A DNA stretch of 64,000 nucleotides, from positions 1 to 64,000 of the forward strand of contig CBDEGI010000003.1 of assembly GCA_965237575.1 (NCBI GenBank), read 5' to 3'. The number at the start of each line of letters is the position of its first letter. Position 1 is the first letter of the stretch. The notes beneath the pieces were generated by a model, which was not told where the DNA came from, searched no databases, and was given only the letters and a program-made list of their open reading frames with translations. Shown in pieces: positions 21,315-31,047 of the stretch. The DNA is from JAKZVK01 sp965237575. GTDB taxonomy: Bacteria > Acidobacteriota > Terriglobia > Bryobacterales > UBA6623. The position numbers were made by a program, and so were the translations under genes.

Positions 21315-22609
21315 GGGGTCGTCAGCAAATAACATTTCCATTTAGGAGTGGTTTTGAGCTATCCTGTGGGAGATGGCGGACCTGGCAGGAATCAAGTCTC
21401 GCTTCACGGCTCTGGCGGCAGTGCTCGACGAGCGCTCCAGGCGGCTGATGGTCGCGGCGGAAAGTGCAGCCATCGGGCGGGGCGGGATTTCGGCGGTTTC
21501 AAGAGCGACCGGCGTATCGCGGCCGGTGATCCGAAAAGGGATAGCGGAGTTGAAGCAGGCGGTCTCGCCTCCGCCGGTGGGCCGAGTGCGTCGTACGGGA
21601 GGCGGCCGCAAGAGAGCGATCGAACGCGATCCGAAGTTGCAGCAGGAGTTGGAGAGATTGCTGGATCCGGTCACGCGAGGCGACCCGCAATCGCCGTTGC
21701 GCTGGACCTGCAAGAGCGTCCGCAAACTGGCCGAAGAGTTGAATCGAGGCGGGCGCCAGACGAATCGTCAGACCGTGGCGGAGTTGCTGCGGGCCATGGG
21801 CTACCGCCTGCAGGCGAACCGCAAGACGCTCGAAGGCAAGCAGCATCCCGACCGCAACGCCCAGTTCGAATACATCAATGAGCGGGTGCAGCAGCAGCTG
21901 TTGCAGAGTCAGCCGGTGATCTCGGTGGACACGAAGAAGAAGGAACGGGTGGGCGAGTTTAAGAACGGCGGGCGGGAATGGCGGCCGCAAGGAGAACCGG
22001 AAAGGGTTGGCGTACACGATTTCCCGAGCAAGGAGTGGGGGAAAGTAGCGCCCTACGGCGTCTACGACCTGGGGCGCAACAGCGGCTGGGTCAGTGTCGG
22101 AGCGGATCATGACACCTCGGCTTTTGCCGTGGAGAGCATTCGGCGCTGGTGGTATTCGATGGGTCGGCGCTGCTATCCGCGGGCTCGGAAACTGCTGATC
22201 ACCGCCGATGCCGGCGGCAGCAATGGGGCGCGGGTGCGACTCTGGAAATGGGAATTACAGAAGCTGGCCGACGAAACGGAGTTGCGCATTGCGGTCTGCC
22301 ACTTTCCGCCGGGCACGAGCAAGTGGAACAAGATTGAGCACCGCTTGTTCTCGGCGATCAGTCAGAACTGGCGTGGCAAGCCGTTGGTGAATCACGAGGT
22401 GATCATCAATCTGATCGCGGCCACAACCACCAAGAACGGCCTGCGAGTGGAGAGTCAACTGGATACGAATCTGTATCCCAAAGGAATCAAGATCTCTGAC
22501 AAACAGATGGCTGAGCTGCAACTGCGGCGAGAAGAATTCCATGGAGACTGGAACTATGGCCTCCTTCCGCGAGGCCCTCAATACGGAAACGTTATTCCCT
22601 GACGATTCC
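21315..22609 (+). mobile_element. ISAzo13-family insertion sequence, 1,295 bp
   Basis: The ends are imperfect inverted repeats: ggggtcgtcagcaaataac at the left and the complement of ggaatcgtcagggaataac at the right. It is bounded by TTA duplications and contains one full-length transposase gene. Inserted in the rightward TPR gene. Confidence 0.85.
21373..22602 (+). CDS. ISAzo13-family transposase
   Basis: 409 aa, intact. The N-terminal helix-turn-helix region includes GISAVSRATGVSRPVIRKGI. The catalytic part carries VISVDTKKKERVGEFKNGGR (first Asp), VGADHDTSAFAVESIRRWWY, LLITADAGGSNGARVRLWK (second Asp) and CHFPPGTSKWNKIEHRLFSA (final Glu), all typical of ISAzo13 transposases. It starts at ATG 21373 behind a GGGAG motif and stops seven bases before the right end of the element. 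Confidence 0.9.
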   Translation: MADLAGIKSRFTALAAVLDERSRRLMVAAESAAIGRGGISAVSRATGVSRPVIRKGIAELKQAVSPPPVGRVRRTGGGRKRAIERDPKLQQELERLLDPVTRGDPQSPLRWTCKSVRKLAEELNRGGRQTNRQTVAELLRAMGYRLQANRKTLEGKQHPDRNAQFEYINERVQQQLLQSQPVISVDTKKKERVGEFKNGGREWRPQGEPERVGVHDFPSKEWGKVAPYGVYDLGRNSGWVSVGADHDTSAFAVESIRRWWYSMGRRCYPRARKLLITADAGGSNGARVRLWKWELQKLADETELRIAVCHFPPGTSKWNKIEHRLFSAISQNWRGKPLVNHEVIINLIAATTTKNGLRVESQLDTNLYPKGIKISDKQMAELQLRREEFHGDWNYGLLPRGPQYGNVIP

Positions 22610-22913
22610 TTACTCGGGAATTCCACCACGGCGAAGCACTCACTGGAAATGGCACTCAAGCTGGACCCCGGACACACCCTCGCCAACCTGACCATGGGGC
22701 ACCTGCTGGCCGATGAAGGAAACGGGCAGCAGGCCATTCGGTTTCTCGAACGCGTGTCCGAGGAGAAGCCCGAAGATTTTGAAGTCCGTTTGAAGCTTGC
22801 ACAGGTCTACTTGGACCTTCAGAGCTTCGATCGAGCGCTAGCCCAACTCAAGACGGCAGAACGGTTAGCGCCCGACAACAAACGGGTTTTTTACCTGCTC
22901 GCACGCCTTTACA
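22610..22913 (+). pseudogene. TPR protein, central part, cut off by IS1380 copy 2
   Basis: Continuation of the TPR gene begun at 20787: HSLEMALKLDPGHTLANLTM, RFLERVSEEKPEDFEVRLKL, RALAQLKTAERLAPDNKRVF. The gene ends abruptly at the left end of IS1380 copy 2 after FYLLARLY, and no TPR coding sequence resumes on the far side of the IS. The 3' end is therefore deleted, not merely interrupted. Confidence 0.78.
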
Positions 22914-24584
22914 CCCGGATTTCCGATTTGACCGTCGCCTGCTAACCAACCGGGCACTCTCAGCGCCCTTACAGATGCGGGTTTGAGCGCAGCGCAAGAG
23001 AGCGGGAGGGCGACACCCAGTGGGTGACAAAGAGCAGAGGGCATTTCAGCTATCGTTCAACGGATTTCTGAAGGTCGATTTCCAAGGCTCGCGGGTGACC
23101 TCCGATGGCGGGCTTGTTCTCGTCCGAGAACTGGACGAGCGGCTCGGAGTGGGCAAGCTGATCGACGAGCATCTGACGGATTCGCGACAAGGCTCGAACA
23201 AGAAGTTCCCGCTGGCCGATCTGGTGCGACAGTCGGTCTACAGCCGACTCGCAGGCTACGAGGACCTCAACGATGCCGTTCGTGTCTCCGCCGATCCGAC
23301 GTTTCGCTTGCTGGGCTCGAAGAAAAACTGGGATCGCGGTGGGGCGCTCACCTCGCGACGGCAAAGTTTTGAGGCAGAGCTGCTGGCCAGTGAAGAAAAC
23401 CTGCTTGGGTTGATGGCGGTGAACCGCGAGTTGGTCGCTCAAGCCGAAGCGCAGGACCAGTCCGAGCGCGTCGTGCTCGATATGGACTCCACCGAGAGCC
23501 CGGTCCACGGTCAGCAGGAAGGCAGTGCCTACAACGGGCACTTCGAGTCCACCTGCTAGCACCCGCTGTTGCTGTTCAACCAGCACGGCGATTGTCTGGC
23601 GGCGAAACTGCGAGCGGGCAACGTCTCCAGCGCCGAGGACTGGGACGAGTTGCTGCTGCCCGAGATCGAGCGCCAACAGGCCGAAGGGAAACACGTGACG
23701 TTCCGGGCCGACGCCGCCTTCGCCAAGCCGGAGATTTACGAAGCGTTGGAGCAGCGTGGCGTGGACTATGTGATTCGCATGCCGGCCAACAAGAACCTGG
23801 AGTTGGAGATCGAAGATATTCTGTTCCGTCCGCCGGGCAGGCCGAGCGCCAAGCCGCTGGTGCGCTACAAGAGCTTCCGCTACCAAGCCGCGAGCTGGTC
23901 CAAGCCCCGACGGATCGTCGCCAAGGTCGAGCTTCATCCCCGGCGAGTTGTTTGCGCGACCCGGCTTCCTGGTAACCAACAAGGCCTTGCCGAGCCGCTC
24001 GGTGGTGTGCTTTTACAACAAACGCGGCACCGCCGAACAGTGGATCAAGGAAGGCAAGCAGGCCACGAGCTGGACGCGGCTGTCGTGCCATCGCTTTCGA
24101 GCGAACGAGGTGCGGCTGCAACTGAGCGTGCTGGCTTACACCCTGGGCAACTTGTGGCGGCGGCTCGGACTGCCGAGCAGGATCAAGAGTTGGTCGCTGA
24201 CGACCTTGCAACACAGGTTAATGAAGACGGGCGGTCGGCTCGTCAAGCACGCCCGCTATTACTGGCTGCTGCTGGCGGAGGGGCATCTGAACCGGCGGCT
24301 GTTCGGTGACATGCTCAGGCGGCTCGCGGCGCTACCAGTGCCAGGCGGGTAGCTAGCGACGGGCTGCGACGGACAAGAGACGCCGAGTTGCTGAAGAGCG
24401 AACTACTAGGGAGCAGTATCGGCGAAAAGCCCCCCAGCGAGTTGGAACGCGGCGATGAAGCGGCATTCAGCGACCGAATCGGGGGCGAACGGGGCATCGA
24501 CCGTGAGAGGAGAACCAAGGTCTTGCATCCGAGCCGCGGATGGGAGTACCCTGACCGTGTCGGGATGGCCAAAACGGAAATCCC
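22914..24584 (+). mobile_element. IS1380-family element, copy 2 (1,671 bp), at a deletion junction
   Basis: Same element as 15344-17168 but inverted, about 150 bp shorter: it lacks a 114-bp stretch after gggagcagt (near 24416) and a 9-bp unit in the transposase. Its left flank is a truncated TPR gene and its right flank a truncated amidohydrolase on the other strand. No matching target duplication was seen. Confidence 0.8.
23020..24352 (+). pseudogene. IS1380-family transposase, copy 2 (same in-frame TAG)
   Basis: Near-identical to copy 1. GTG 23020 starts MGDKEQRAFQLSFNGFLKVD; the frame reaches GSAYNGHFESTC and then TAG at 23557-23559, the same amber codon as in copy 1. It continues in the same frame with HPLLLFNQHGD. 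A frameshift near 23935 moves the reading frame to GFLVTNKALPSRSVVCFYN and TAEQWIKEGKQATSWTRLSC. Copy 2 has the regular LELEIEDILF where copy 1 carries an insertion. Probably inactive unless the stop is suppressed. Confidence 0.8.
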
Positions 24585-25404
24585 GGTTAAGATGGGTCTG
24601 TATCGATGTCACTCCGGTCTGCTCTGCCACGGTGATCGTCTCGACTACGGCGTCCAGCATTGTCGGCGCGCCCGGCTTGTCTTGACTCGGCCACCACCAC
24701 ATGGGCTGCGGGCCGCTACTACGCTCGTGCACGATGTAGATGCCGTCCCAGGGTGCGATCTCACGAACGAGAGCGACGATCTCATCGGTGTTGGCCCAGA
24801 TCATGGGAATGTACTCGTATGCCCCGCTCATGCCGAAAGCTCCTTCTTCCATCCCCTGCCTCACAAGAGCTTGCATCTTGCGGATCTCGGCCTCTGTAGC
24901 AGTCCGGCGGAAATCGTCGCCCATGACATCCCGACGCAACCTGCCGTGCCCGATGAGGAGTAGTGCATTCGGTCCGATGCCGTCGGCCTCCATGTTGGCC
25001 CGCTGGTCTCGAATCGGCCAGGGAGAACCGCCGTCCTGATTCGCCACGATCGTCGTAACGCCTTGCGCTACGAGGTTTGGCGCTGCGCGATAGCGTGGGT
25101 CGGAACTCGTCAGGCCGCGCTGACCCCCACCGTGCGAATGCACATCGATAATCCCGGGAGTCACAACCTTCCCTGATACATCCAGTACTCGACCGGCGGA
25201 GGCGCCTCGTAGCTTCCCGACGGCAACGATTCTGCGATCCCGGATCCCAACGTCGGCATAGAACCATGGGTTGCCAGTCCCATCAAGCACGCGCCCGCCA
25301 GTGAGCAGCAGTTCGAAGGGCTCAGTGGATGCTTCTCGTTGGGCCGTTGCAATCCACGGGGAGGCAAACAGAACGGTAACGATCCAGGCTTGAGGCCTAT
25401 CCAT
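24585..25404 (-). pseudogene. Exported amidohydrolase (N-acyl-D-amino-acid deacylase type), 3' end lost at the IS
   Basis: N-terminal 270 or so residues of a metal-dependent amidohydrolase with a signal peptide (WIVTVLFASPWIATAQ). The start of the fold is clear: LLLTGGRVLDGTGNPWFYAD, then GKVVTPGIIDVHSHGG with the metal-binding HSH motif, and LVRQGMEEGAFGMSGAYEYI. The family's C-terminal half, with later metal ligands and the catalytic Asp, is missing because IS1380 copy 2 begins after TGVTSIQTHLN. Known relatives hydrolyse N-acyl-D-amino acids, which would fit the amino-acid island that follows. Divergent from hyuB. Confidence 0.75.
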
Positions 25405-25764
25405 CGGTTTGTCTCGCTACCTAGATCTGGTGAACGCCACGTCAGATTACAGGTACTTCAGACGAACGAGGGGTAGCAAGGACGACTGGAAAAGCTTATG
25501 CTAAACAGCGTTTGGCGGTTGGGCACTGGCTCCGCCCGGTGTCGTGAATATTGACGGTGACTCGTCCGGGCTTCGCGAAGCGATTCGCCGGCGGTGCACG
25601 GAGCGTAGAGCGCGGAGGAAGTGCCGGATGCCGCACCGCCACATGTCCGGCCGCCCCAGGCCTCCGGTCCCAGACGCTGGAATCAGCGTCTCGTAGCGTA
25701 CCCTTGTGTCAGGTCTCGGATTGACTGCGACGGAAACGTGAACCTTGTAGGACAACAGCGCCCA
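25405..25764. other. Divergent intergenic region before the first hyuB
   Basis: 360 bp between the leftward amidohydrolase start and the rightward hyuB. It probably holds the promoter of the hyu operon. No unambiguous -35/-10 pair or operator is visible. An upstream in-frame extension of hyuB exists but shows no family homology. Confidence 0.4.
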
Positions 25765-27504
25765 ATGCAGCTAGATCCGATCCTTTTCGAGGTCATCCGA
25801 AACGCTCTCGTCGAAGCCACCGAAGAGATGTCGCTGTCGCTGCAGCGGACGGCCTACTCGACGAATATTAAGACACGCCTTGACTACTCCTGTGCCTTCG
25901 TAGACGCAAAAGGGCGGATGGTGGCGCAGGCCTTCTGCCAGCCCGCGCATCTAGTGACGATCGGGCGCATCGTTCCCCGATCGATCGCTGAATACGGTGT
26001 CGAGAACCTTGAGCCTGACGACGGGCTGCTGGTGAACGATCCCCATCGGCAAGCGAGCCACCTCAACGACATCTTTCTCATCACGCCCCTCTTCTACGAG
26101 GAAGAGTTGATCGGCTTCGTGGCCAATACCTGCCACCACGTGGACGTCGGAGGCGGAGCCCCGGCTAGTGTCGGAGCCTTTCGCGAAATCTACCAGGAGG
26201 GTGTAATTCTCCCTGTCGTGAAACTTGTCTCGCGGGGAAAGGTCGTCGCTGACATCCTGAAAATGCTGCTCGCGAACGTGCGAGCCAAGAAAGAGGTGGC
26301 CGGTGATCTGCGCGCCCAAATCGCAGCGAACAACATGGGGATTCGGCGGCTGACTCACCTGATCGAGCGCCACGGCAAGCCGACCCTCGACTTTTACATC
26401 GACAAGCTGATCGAGTACAGCGAACTGCGTATTCGGAACGAGTTGCAAAAGTTGCCGCAGGGAACAGTCGAGGCCGAAGCTTGCCTGGATGACGACGGTG
26501 TCACCGGCGAGCCGGTACATCTCAAAGCCCGTGTCACCGTCGATGGCCGCAGCGTCACCTTCGACTTCACCGGCACGGACGACCAACGGCCGGCGCCCAT
26601 GAACTGCAACATGACGCAGACCTTCACCGCCTGCGTTTACGTGCTCAAATGCCTGGTCGACCCCGACATACCGATGAACGAAGGCTTCTACGCGCCGATC
26701 GAGGTCATTGCGCCCCTTGGCAGTGCGGTCAATCCGCGCCCGCCGACCGCCATCGTGGGAGGCTGGGAGGTCTGCATGCGCCTTTGCGAGATCCTCTTCA
26801 AAGCCTTCTCTTCCGTGCTCCCTGAGAAGGTTCCCGCGGGTACCAAAGGCATGATCTGCCACGCCGGGTTCGGAGGGCAAGACCCTCGTACCGGCGAATA
26901 CTACTGCTTTCTGGAGACTTTGGCCGGCGGCTACGGAGGCCGCTTCTCATCCGACGGTCCCGATGCCGTGCAAACCCATACGCAAAACACGCAGAACGCG
27001 CCCGTGGAAGAGACGGAGTTGAACTACCCGGTTCGTATCACACGTTACAGTCTGATACCGGACTCCGAAGGCCCCGGACGGTTTCGTGGAGGACTCGGGT
27101 TGTGCCGCGAATACTCGTTCGTGGATCACGAGCCGGTCTTTACGATTCTGGCGGACCGCGCCAAGTTCCCCCCTTGGGGCCTGTTCGGCGGCGACAGCGG
27201 GCGCACCGCCCGTTATCTGCTCATCAAGAACGGCTCCGAGCAGGAGATCGGCTCGAAGGTTACCCTTTACCTATCCAAGAACGACGTGATTCGCATGGAA
27301 ACCTGTGGCGGGGGAGGGTTCGGTCCCGCCTGGGAGCGTGACCCGCGGAAGGTGCTGCGAGACGTGCGGGAACGCAAAGTCAGCATCGACCGCGCGCGGC
27401 AATGCTACCGCGTCGTTGTTCAACCGGATTTGAGCGGCATCGACGAAACCGTGACCGAACAGCTTCGCCAAGAATCGAGAAGGGACGCCGCTCCGCATGA
27501 GTAG
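25765..27504 (+). CDS. hyuB: Hydantoinase B / oxoprolinase (HyuB), copy 1
   Basis: 579 aa, the beta subunit of an ATP-dependent hydantoinase, oxoprolinase or acetone-carboxylase type enzyme that opens cyclic amides in the cytoplasm. The start ATG 25765 (MQLDPILFEVIRNALVEATE) is chosen because homology begins there. Family signatures: SLSLQRTAYSTNIKTRLDYS, GLLVNDPHRQASHLNDIFLI, the metal-site-like NTCHHVDVGGGAP, FTGTDDQRPAPMNCNMTQT, LAGGYGGRFSSDG and DSEGPGRFRGGLG. It overlaps hyuA by 8 bp (ATGAGTAG), so the two are translationally coupled. A complete paralog lies at 33132. The exact ring substrate cannot be read from sequence. Confidence 0.88.
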   Translation: MQLDPILFEVIRNALVEATEEMSLSLQRTAYSTNIKTRLDYSCAFVDAKGRMVAQAFCQPAHLVTIGRIVPRSIAEYGVENLEPDDGLLVNDPHRQASHLNDIFLITPLFYEEELIGFVANTCHHVDVGGGAPASVGAFREIYQEGVILPVVKLVSRGKVVADILKMLLANVRAKKEVAGDLRAQIAANNMGIRRLTHLIERHGKPTLDFYIDKLIEYSELRIRNELQKLPQGTVEAEACLDDDGVTGEPVHLKARVTVDGRSVTFDFTGTDDQRPAPMNCNMTQTFTACVYVLKCLVDPDIPMNEGFYAPIEVIAPLGSAVNPRPPTAIVGGWEVCMRLCEILFKAFSSVLPEKVPAGTKGMICHAGFGGQDPRTGEYYCFLETLAGGYGGRFSSDGPDAVQTHTQNTQNAPVEETELNYPVRITRYSLIPDSEGPGRFRGGLGLCREYSFVDHEPVFTILADRAKFPPWGLFGGDSGRTARYLLIKNGSEQEIGSKVTLYLSKNDVIRMETCGGGGFGPAWERDPRKVLRDVRERKVSIDRARQCYRVVVQPDLSGIDETVTEQLRQESRRDAAPHE

Positions 27505-29599
27505 TTCCTTCCGGCTTGGCATCGACGTTGGGGGCACCTTCACCGACGCTGTCATTATCTCGGAAACGACGGGCGAGTCCTGGATCGCCAAGGTCCCTTC
27601 TACCCCTCGAGATCCTTCCATTGGCTTTCTCAACGCGGTCGATGCGGTTCTGTCGAAGACCGGCCTCGACCCCGGCGACGTAAGGTACCTGGTGCATGGA
27701 ACGACTGTCGCCACGAACGCTCTCATCGAAGGCAAGACTCCGAAGACAGCATTCATCACGACGGCTGGCTTCGGTGACATGCTCGAGATCGCCCGCCAGG
27801 TTCGGCCGTCGCTCTACGACGTGCACTTCGAAAAACCGCGGCCCCTCGTCTCGCGGGACCTCTGCTATGAGGTCCCGGAGCGCTTGGATGCTTCCGGCAC
27901 AGTGCTCAGCGAACTCGACGAATCGCGCCTTCTCGAGATCGCCGCGGCATTGAAGAAGGAGGGCGTCGGTTCGGCCGCTGTTTGCTTTCTACACTCTTAC
28001 CTGAACCCCGCCCATGAGATTCGCGCCCGTGAGTTGCTGCTGGAAGGTCATCCGCGGCTCGCCGTTTCGCTGTCGTCGGAAGTACTCCCGGAGTTTCGCG
28101 AATACTTCCGAGCAAGTACCACGGTGGTCAACGCTTGTCTGCAGCCCGTAGTCACGCGTTACCTGAACGGTATCACAAGCCAACTGCAGAGCCGCGGCAT
28201 ACGGGCGGAATTGCTCGTGATGCAATCGAACGGCGGGGTGCTGTCGTTTGATACCGCTTCGGAAAAGCCCGTCTATATGGTGGAGTCGGGGCCGGCCGCC
28301 GGCGTCATTGCGGCCAACTATGTCGCGGAAGCCCTGGGCTGCCGCAATCTGATTTCGCTCGATATGGGCGGCACGACCACGAAGGCCGGCCTCATTCTCG
28401 ACGGACAGCCTAAGGTAACCAAGGAATACGAAGTCGGATCCGCAGCGGTGCCCGGCATCGGTGAGGCACGGGGCAGCGGCTATCCGATCCGGACCCCGGT
28501 GATCGATCTCGTCGAAATCGGCGCCGGGGGCGGCAGCATCGCCTGGGTCGATTCCGGCGGGATTCTGCGGGTAGGTCCGCAGAGCGCGGGGGCGGACCCG
28601 GGCCCCATCTGTTACGGCAAAGGCGGCCAAGACCCCACCATCACCGACGCCAATCTCGTGCTCGGGCGCCTCGACCCGCAACACTTCCTGGGAGGCGATC
28701 TTCATCTCGACCGGGAAACCGCCCGTGAAGGTGTTCGCCGCAGGTGCGCCGAGCCACTCGGCATGGATACGATCGCCGCCGCGAATGGCATCGTCGAGAT
28801 CGCCAACGCCGCGATGATCAACGCATTGCGGTTGGTTTCGGTGCGGCGCGGTTATGACCCTCGCGAGTTGGCGATGGTCGCTTTCGGCGGGGCTGCTCCA
28901 CTCCATGCGAACCGTTTGGCGGCCGAGATGCAGATCCCGTTGCTTGTCATTCCTCCCAGTCCCGGCACGACATCAGCCCTCGGCTTGCTGGTCACCGATC
29001 TGAAGCACGTGTTCTCTCACACGCAAATCATGCAGACCGATCGCCTCAACGCGGAGGAGGTCGGCCGCATCTTCGAGTCGATGGAAGACGATGGACGACG
29101 GGCCCTCAGCCGCGACGGAGTTCCTTCCGAACAGACGAAGTTGCTCCGCGAGATTGAAGCCCGCTATGTCGGGCAGTCGCACGAACTCCCTGTGATGTGT
29201 CCCGAGGGGCCGGTGCGGGAGGAGATCTTGCGGGAGGTGATCGGCCGATTTCATCAGGAGCATGACCGGGCGTACGGCCATGGATACACGAAAGAGGTCG
29301 TTGAGTTTGTGAACTTCCGGGTTGTCGCGGTGGGCACGATCGGAAAGCCAAAGTTGCGGGAGTGGCCCGCTGGGGATCGTGCTGTCAACCACGCGGAGCG
29401 GGAGCGCCGCCCCGTCTACTTCGGGGAAGTGGGTGGGTTTCTCGAGACCGCTATTTATGAACGGTCGGGTCTCCTCGCCGGTCATCGTCTGGCCGGGCCC
29501 GCGATCGTCGAAGAGATGGACTCGACGTCGTTGATTCAGCCGGGCTTCACGGCGGAGGTTGACCGATTCGGCAATCTTCTTGTCAGGGCCTCATCGTGA
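27497..29599 (+). CDS. hyuA: Hydantoinase A / oxoprolinase (HyuA), copy 1
   Basis: 700 aa, the alpha subunit of the ATP-dependent hydantoinase/oxoprolinase. It uses an ASKHA-like fold to phosphorylate the substrate before ring opening. Signatures: LGIDVGGTFTDAVIISETTG at the N-terminus, YLVHGTTVATNALIEGK near 60, YFRASTTVVNACLQPVVTRY near 200, VESGPAAGVIAANYVAEAL, SLDMGGTTTKAGLI near 290, EIGAGGGSIAWVDSGG and AGADPGPICYGKGG. Coupled to hyuB upstream. A 131-bp gap separates it from the MFS gene, in which no terminator stands out. Related to the copy at 31044 but clearly diverged. Confidence 0.88.
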   Translation: MSSSFRLGIDVGGTFTDAVIISETTGESWIAKVPSTPRDPSIGFLNAVDAVLSKTGLDPGDVRYLVHGTTVATNALIEGKTPKTAFITTAGFGDMLEIARQVRPSLYDVHFEKPRPLVSRDLCYEVPERLDASGTVLSELDESRLLEIAAALKKEGVGSAAVCFLHSYLNPAHEIRARELLLEGHPRLAVSLSSEVLPEFREYFRASTTVVNACLQPVVTRYLNGITSQLQSRGIRAELLVMQSNGGVLSFDTASEKPVYMVESGPAAGVIAANYVAEALGCRNLISLDMGGTTTKAGLILDGQPKVTKEYEVGSAAVPGIGEARGSGYPIRTPVIDLVEIGAGGGSIAWVDSGGILRVGPQSAGADPGPICYGKGGQDPTITDANLVLGRLDPQHFLGGDLHLDRETAREGVRRRCAEPLGMDTIAAANGIVEIANAAMINALRLVSVRRGYDPRELAMVAFGGAAPLHANRLAAEMQIPLLVIPPSPGTTSALGLLVTDLKHVFSHTQIMQTDRLNAEEVGRIFESMEDDGRRALSRDGVPSEQTKLLREIEARYVGQSHELPVMCPEGPVREEILREVIGRFHQEHDRAYGHGYTKEVVEFVNFRVVAVGTIGKPKLREWPAGDRAVNHAERERRPVYFGEVGGFLETAIYERSGLLAGHRLAGPAIVEEMDSTSLIQPGFTAEVDRFGNLLVRASS

Positions 29600-29730
29600 G
29601 CTGCTCGTTGCTGTCTCTATGCATTTCGTAATCGTGCGATGCTGCAGCTCCGTGCCAAGCCCGCCCGGCCGCGGATTCCACAAAGGGGATTCGATGCCAA
29701 CGAAACCCCGGGGTAGGGCGATAACCTCCT

Positions 29731-31047
29731 ATGCAAGTGCGCTATGTCCGCTGGTGGGTCTGCGGAATGCTGTTCACCGCCACGGTGATCAGCTACATCG
29801 ACCGCCAGACGATGTCGGTCGCCGCGCCGGTGATCGCACAAGAGTACGACCTAACCAACGAACAAGTCGGACGCATCCTAGCCTCGTTCCTGCTGGCCTA
29901 CGCCTTCGGTCAGCTCCTAGCGGGGAAGTTTCTCGACTGGGTCGGCAGCCGCGCAGGCTTTGCGATTTCGATTACGTTCTGGTCTCTTGCGAACGTCTTG
30001 ACAGCGACGGTGACACGCGTCTGGGGCTTCAGTTTCTTTCGCTTCATGCTCGGTCTGGGAGAGGCGGGCAACTATCCAGGCGGAGTGAAAGTCGTGACCG
30101 AGTGGTTTCCGCCCCACGAGAGGGCCTTCGCCGGCGGCGTTTTCACGAGCGGGGCCAGCATCGGCGCGGTGATCGCGGCCCCGCTGGTAGCCACCATCAC
30201 GCACTATTGGGGCTGGCGTGCTGCGTTTGTCGCCACCGGGGCCCTCGGATTCGTATGGCTCATCGGCTGGCTTCTGTTCTACGAGGTTCCCGCGAAGCAT
30301 TCGATGGTCATGCCCGACGAGCGCGCCTTGTTGGACAAGCACCTGAAGGGAGGGCCGCCCCCGCAAACTTGGCGCTGGCTCCATCTTTTCCGGTTCCGCC
30401 AGGTGTGGGCGCTGACGATCGCGCGGTTTCTCGAAGAGCCGCTGATCTGGCTCAGTGTTTTTTGGCTTCCCAAATACTTGGTCGACGTCCGTGGGCTCTC
30501 CCTGTTGGAAACAGGCTGGGTTCTAACCATTCCCTACATCGCGCTCGACATCGGCTACGTTTCGGGTGGCTGGGGTTCCGGCCGCTTGGTGCGCCGCGGC
30601 TGGACAACCCAGCAGGCCAAACTCGCGGTCATGCTGGTCGGGATGGTCTTGATGCTCGGAGCCATCCCCGCCGCCTTCGCCGGCCAGGTGTGGCAGGCCG
30701 TCATGTTCATCAGTCTGGCGACGATGGGCCACGGCGTTTGGTCTGCCAACATGCTCACGATGCCCTCCGATATCACCCCCGTTGGGCAAGTGGCGTCGGT
30801 GTACGGAATCACGGCGCTGGGGGGAGCCCTCGGCGGCATCATCTCGACGGAGCTCACCGGCATCGTTGCCGACAAGTTCGATTCGTTCACGCCGGCACTC
30901 GTCGTCGCCGGTTTTCTGCCCGTGGTCGCTACCGCCGTCCTCAAGCTCGTGGGAAGGGATCTGCGGCCTCTATCCACCGGGCCACAAATCCACGGCGATG
31001 GAACCCGCGTCGCTCCCACGGTCTCGAACAAGGAGATGTCTGAATGA
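29731..31047 (+). CDS. MFS transporter (ACS / hexuronate-transporter type)
   Basis: 438 aa, a 12-helix major facilitator. The first loop motif is close to the family form (GKFLDWVGSRAG). The N-terminal helix carries VISYIDRQTMSVAAPVIAQE, typical of the anion:cation symporter (ACS) group that imports organic anions such as sugar acids. Its position between two hyu pairs points to uptake of the compound they degrade. The stop overlaps the next hyuA start (ATGA at 31044-31047). Confidence 0.83.
   Translation: MQVRYVRWWVCGMLFTATVISYIDRQTMSVAAPVIAQEYDLTNEQVGRILASFLLAYAFGQLLAGKFLDWVGSRAGFAISITFWSLANVLTATVTRVWGFSFFRFMLGLGEAGNYPGGVKVVTEWFPPHERAFAGGVFTSGASIGAVIAAPLVATITHYWGWRAAFVATGALGFVWLIGWLLFYEVPAKHSMVMPDERALLDKHLKGGPPPQTWRWLHLFRFRQVWALTIARFLEEPLIWLSVFWLPKYLVDVRGLSLLETGWVLTIPYIALDIGYVSGGWGSGRLVRRGWTTQQAKLAVMLVGMVLMLGAIPAAFAGQVWQAVMFISLATMGHGVWSANMLTMPSDITPVGQVASVYGITALGGALGGIISTELTGIVADKFDSFTPALVVAGFLPVVATAVLKLVGRDLRPLSTGPQIHGDGTRVAPTVSNKEMSE

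Noticed and set aside
17169..22913. Inversion between the two oppositely oriented IS1380 copies
   Set aside because: Copy 1 still has both halves of one CRTAC1 gene on its flanks in the correct order, and flipping the segment does not restore the TPR or amidohydrolase gene.
25621..25764. Upstream start for the first hyuB
   Set aside because: The extra 48 residues have no HyuB similarity; homology begins at ATG 25765.
29559..31043. A 494-codon plus-strand frame overlapping the MFS gene
   Set aside because: Arg/Pro-rich shadow of the MFS transporter in another frame; no domain recognised.
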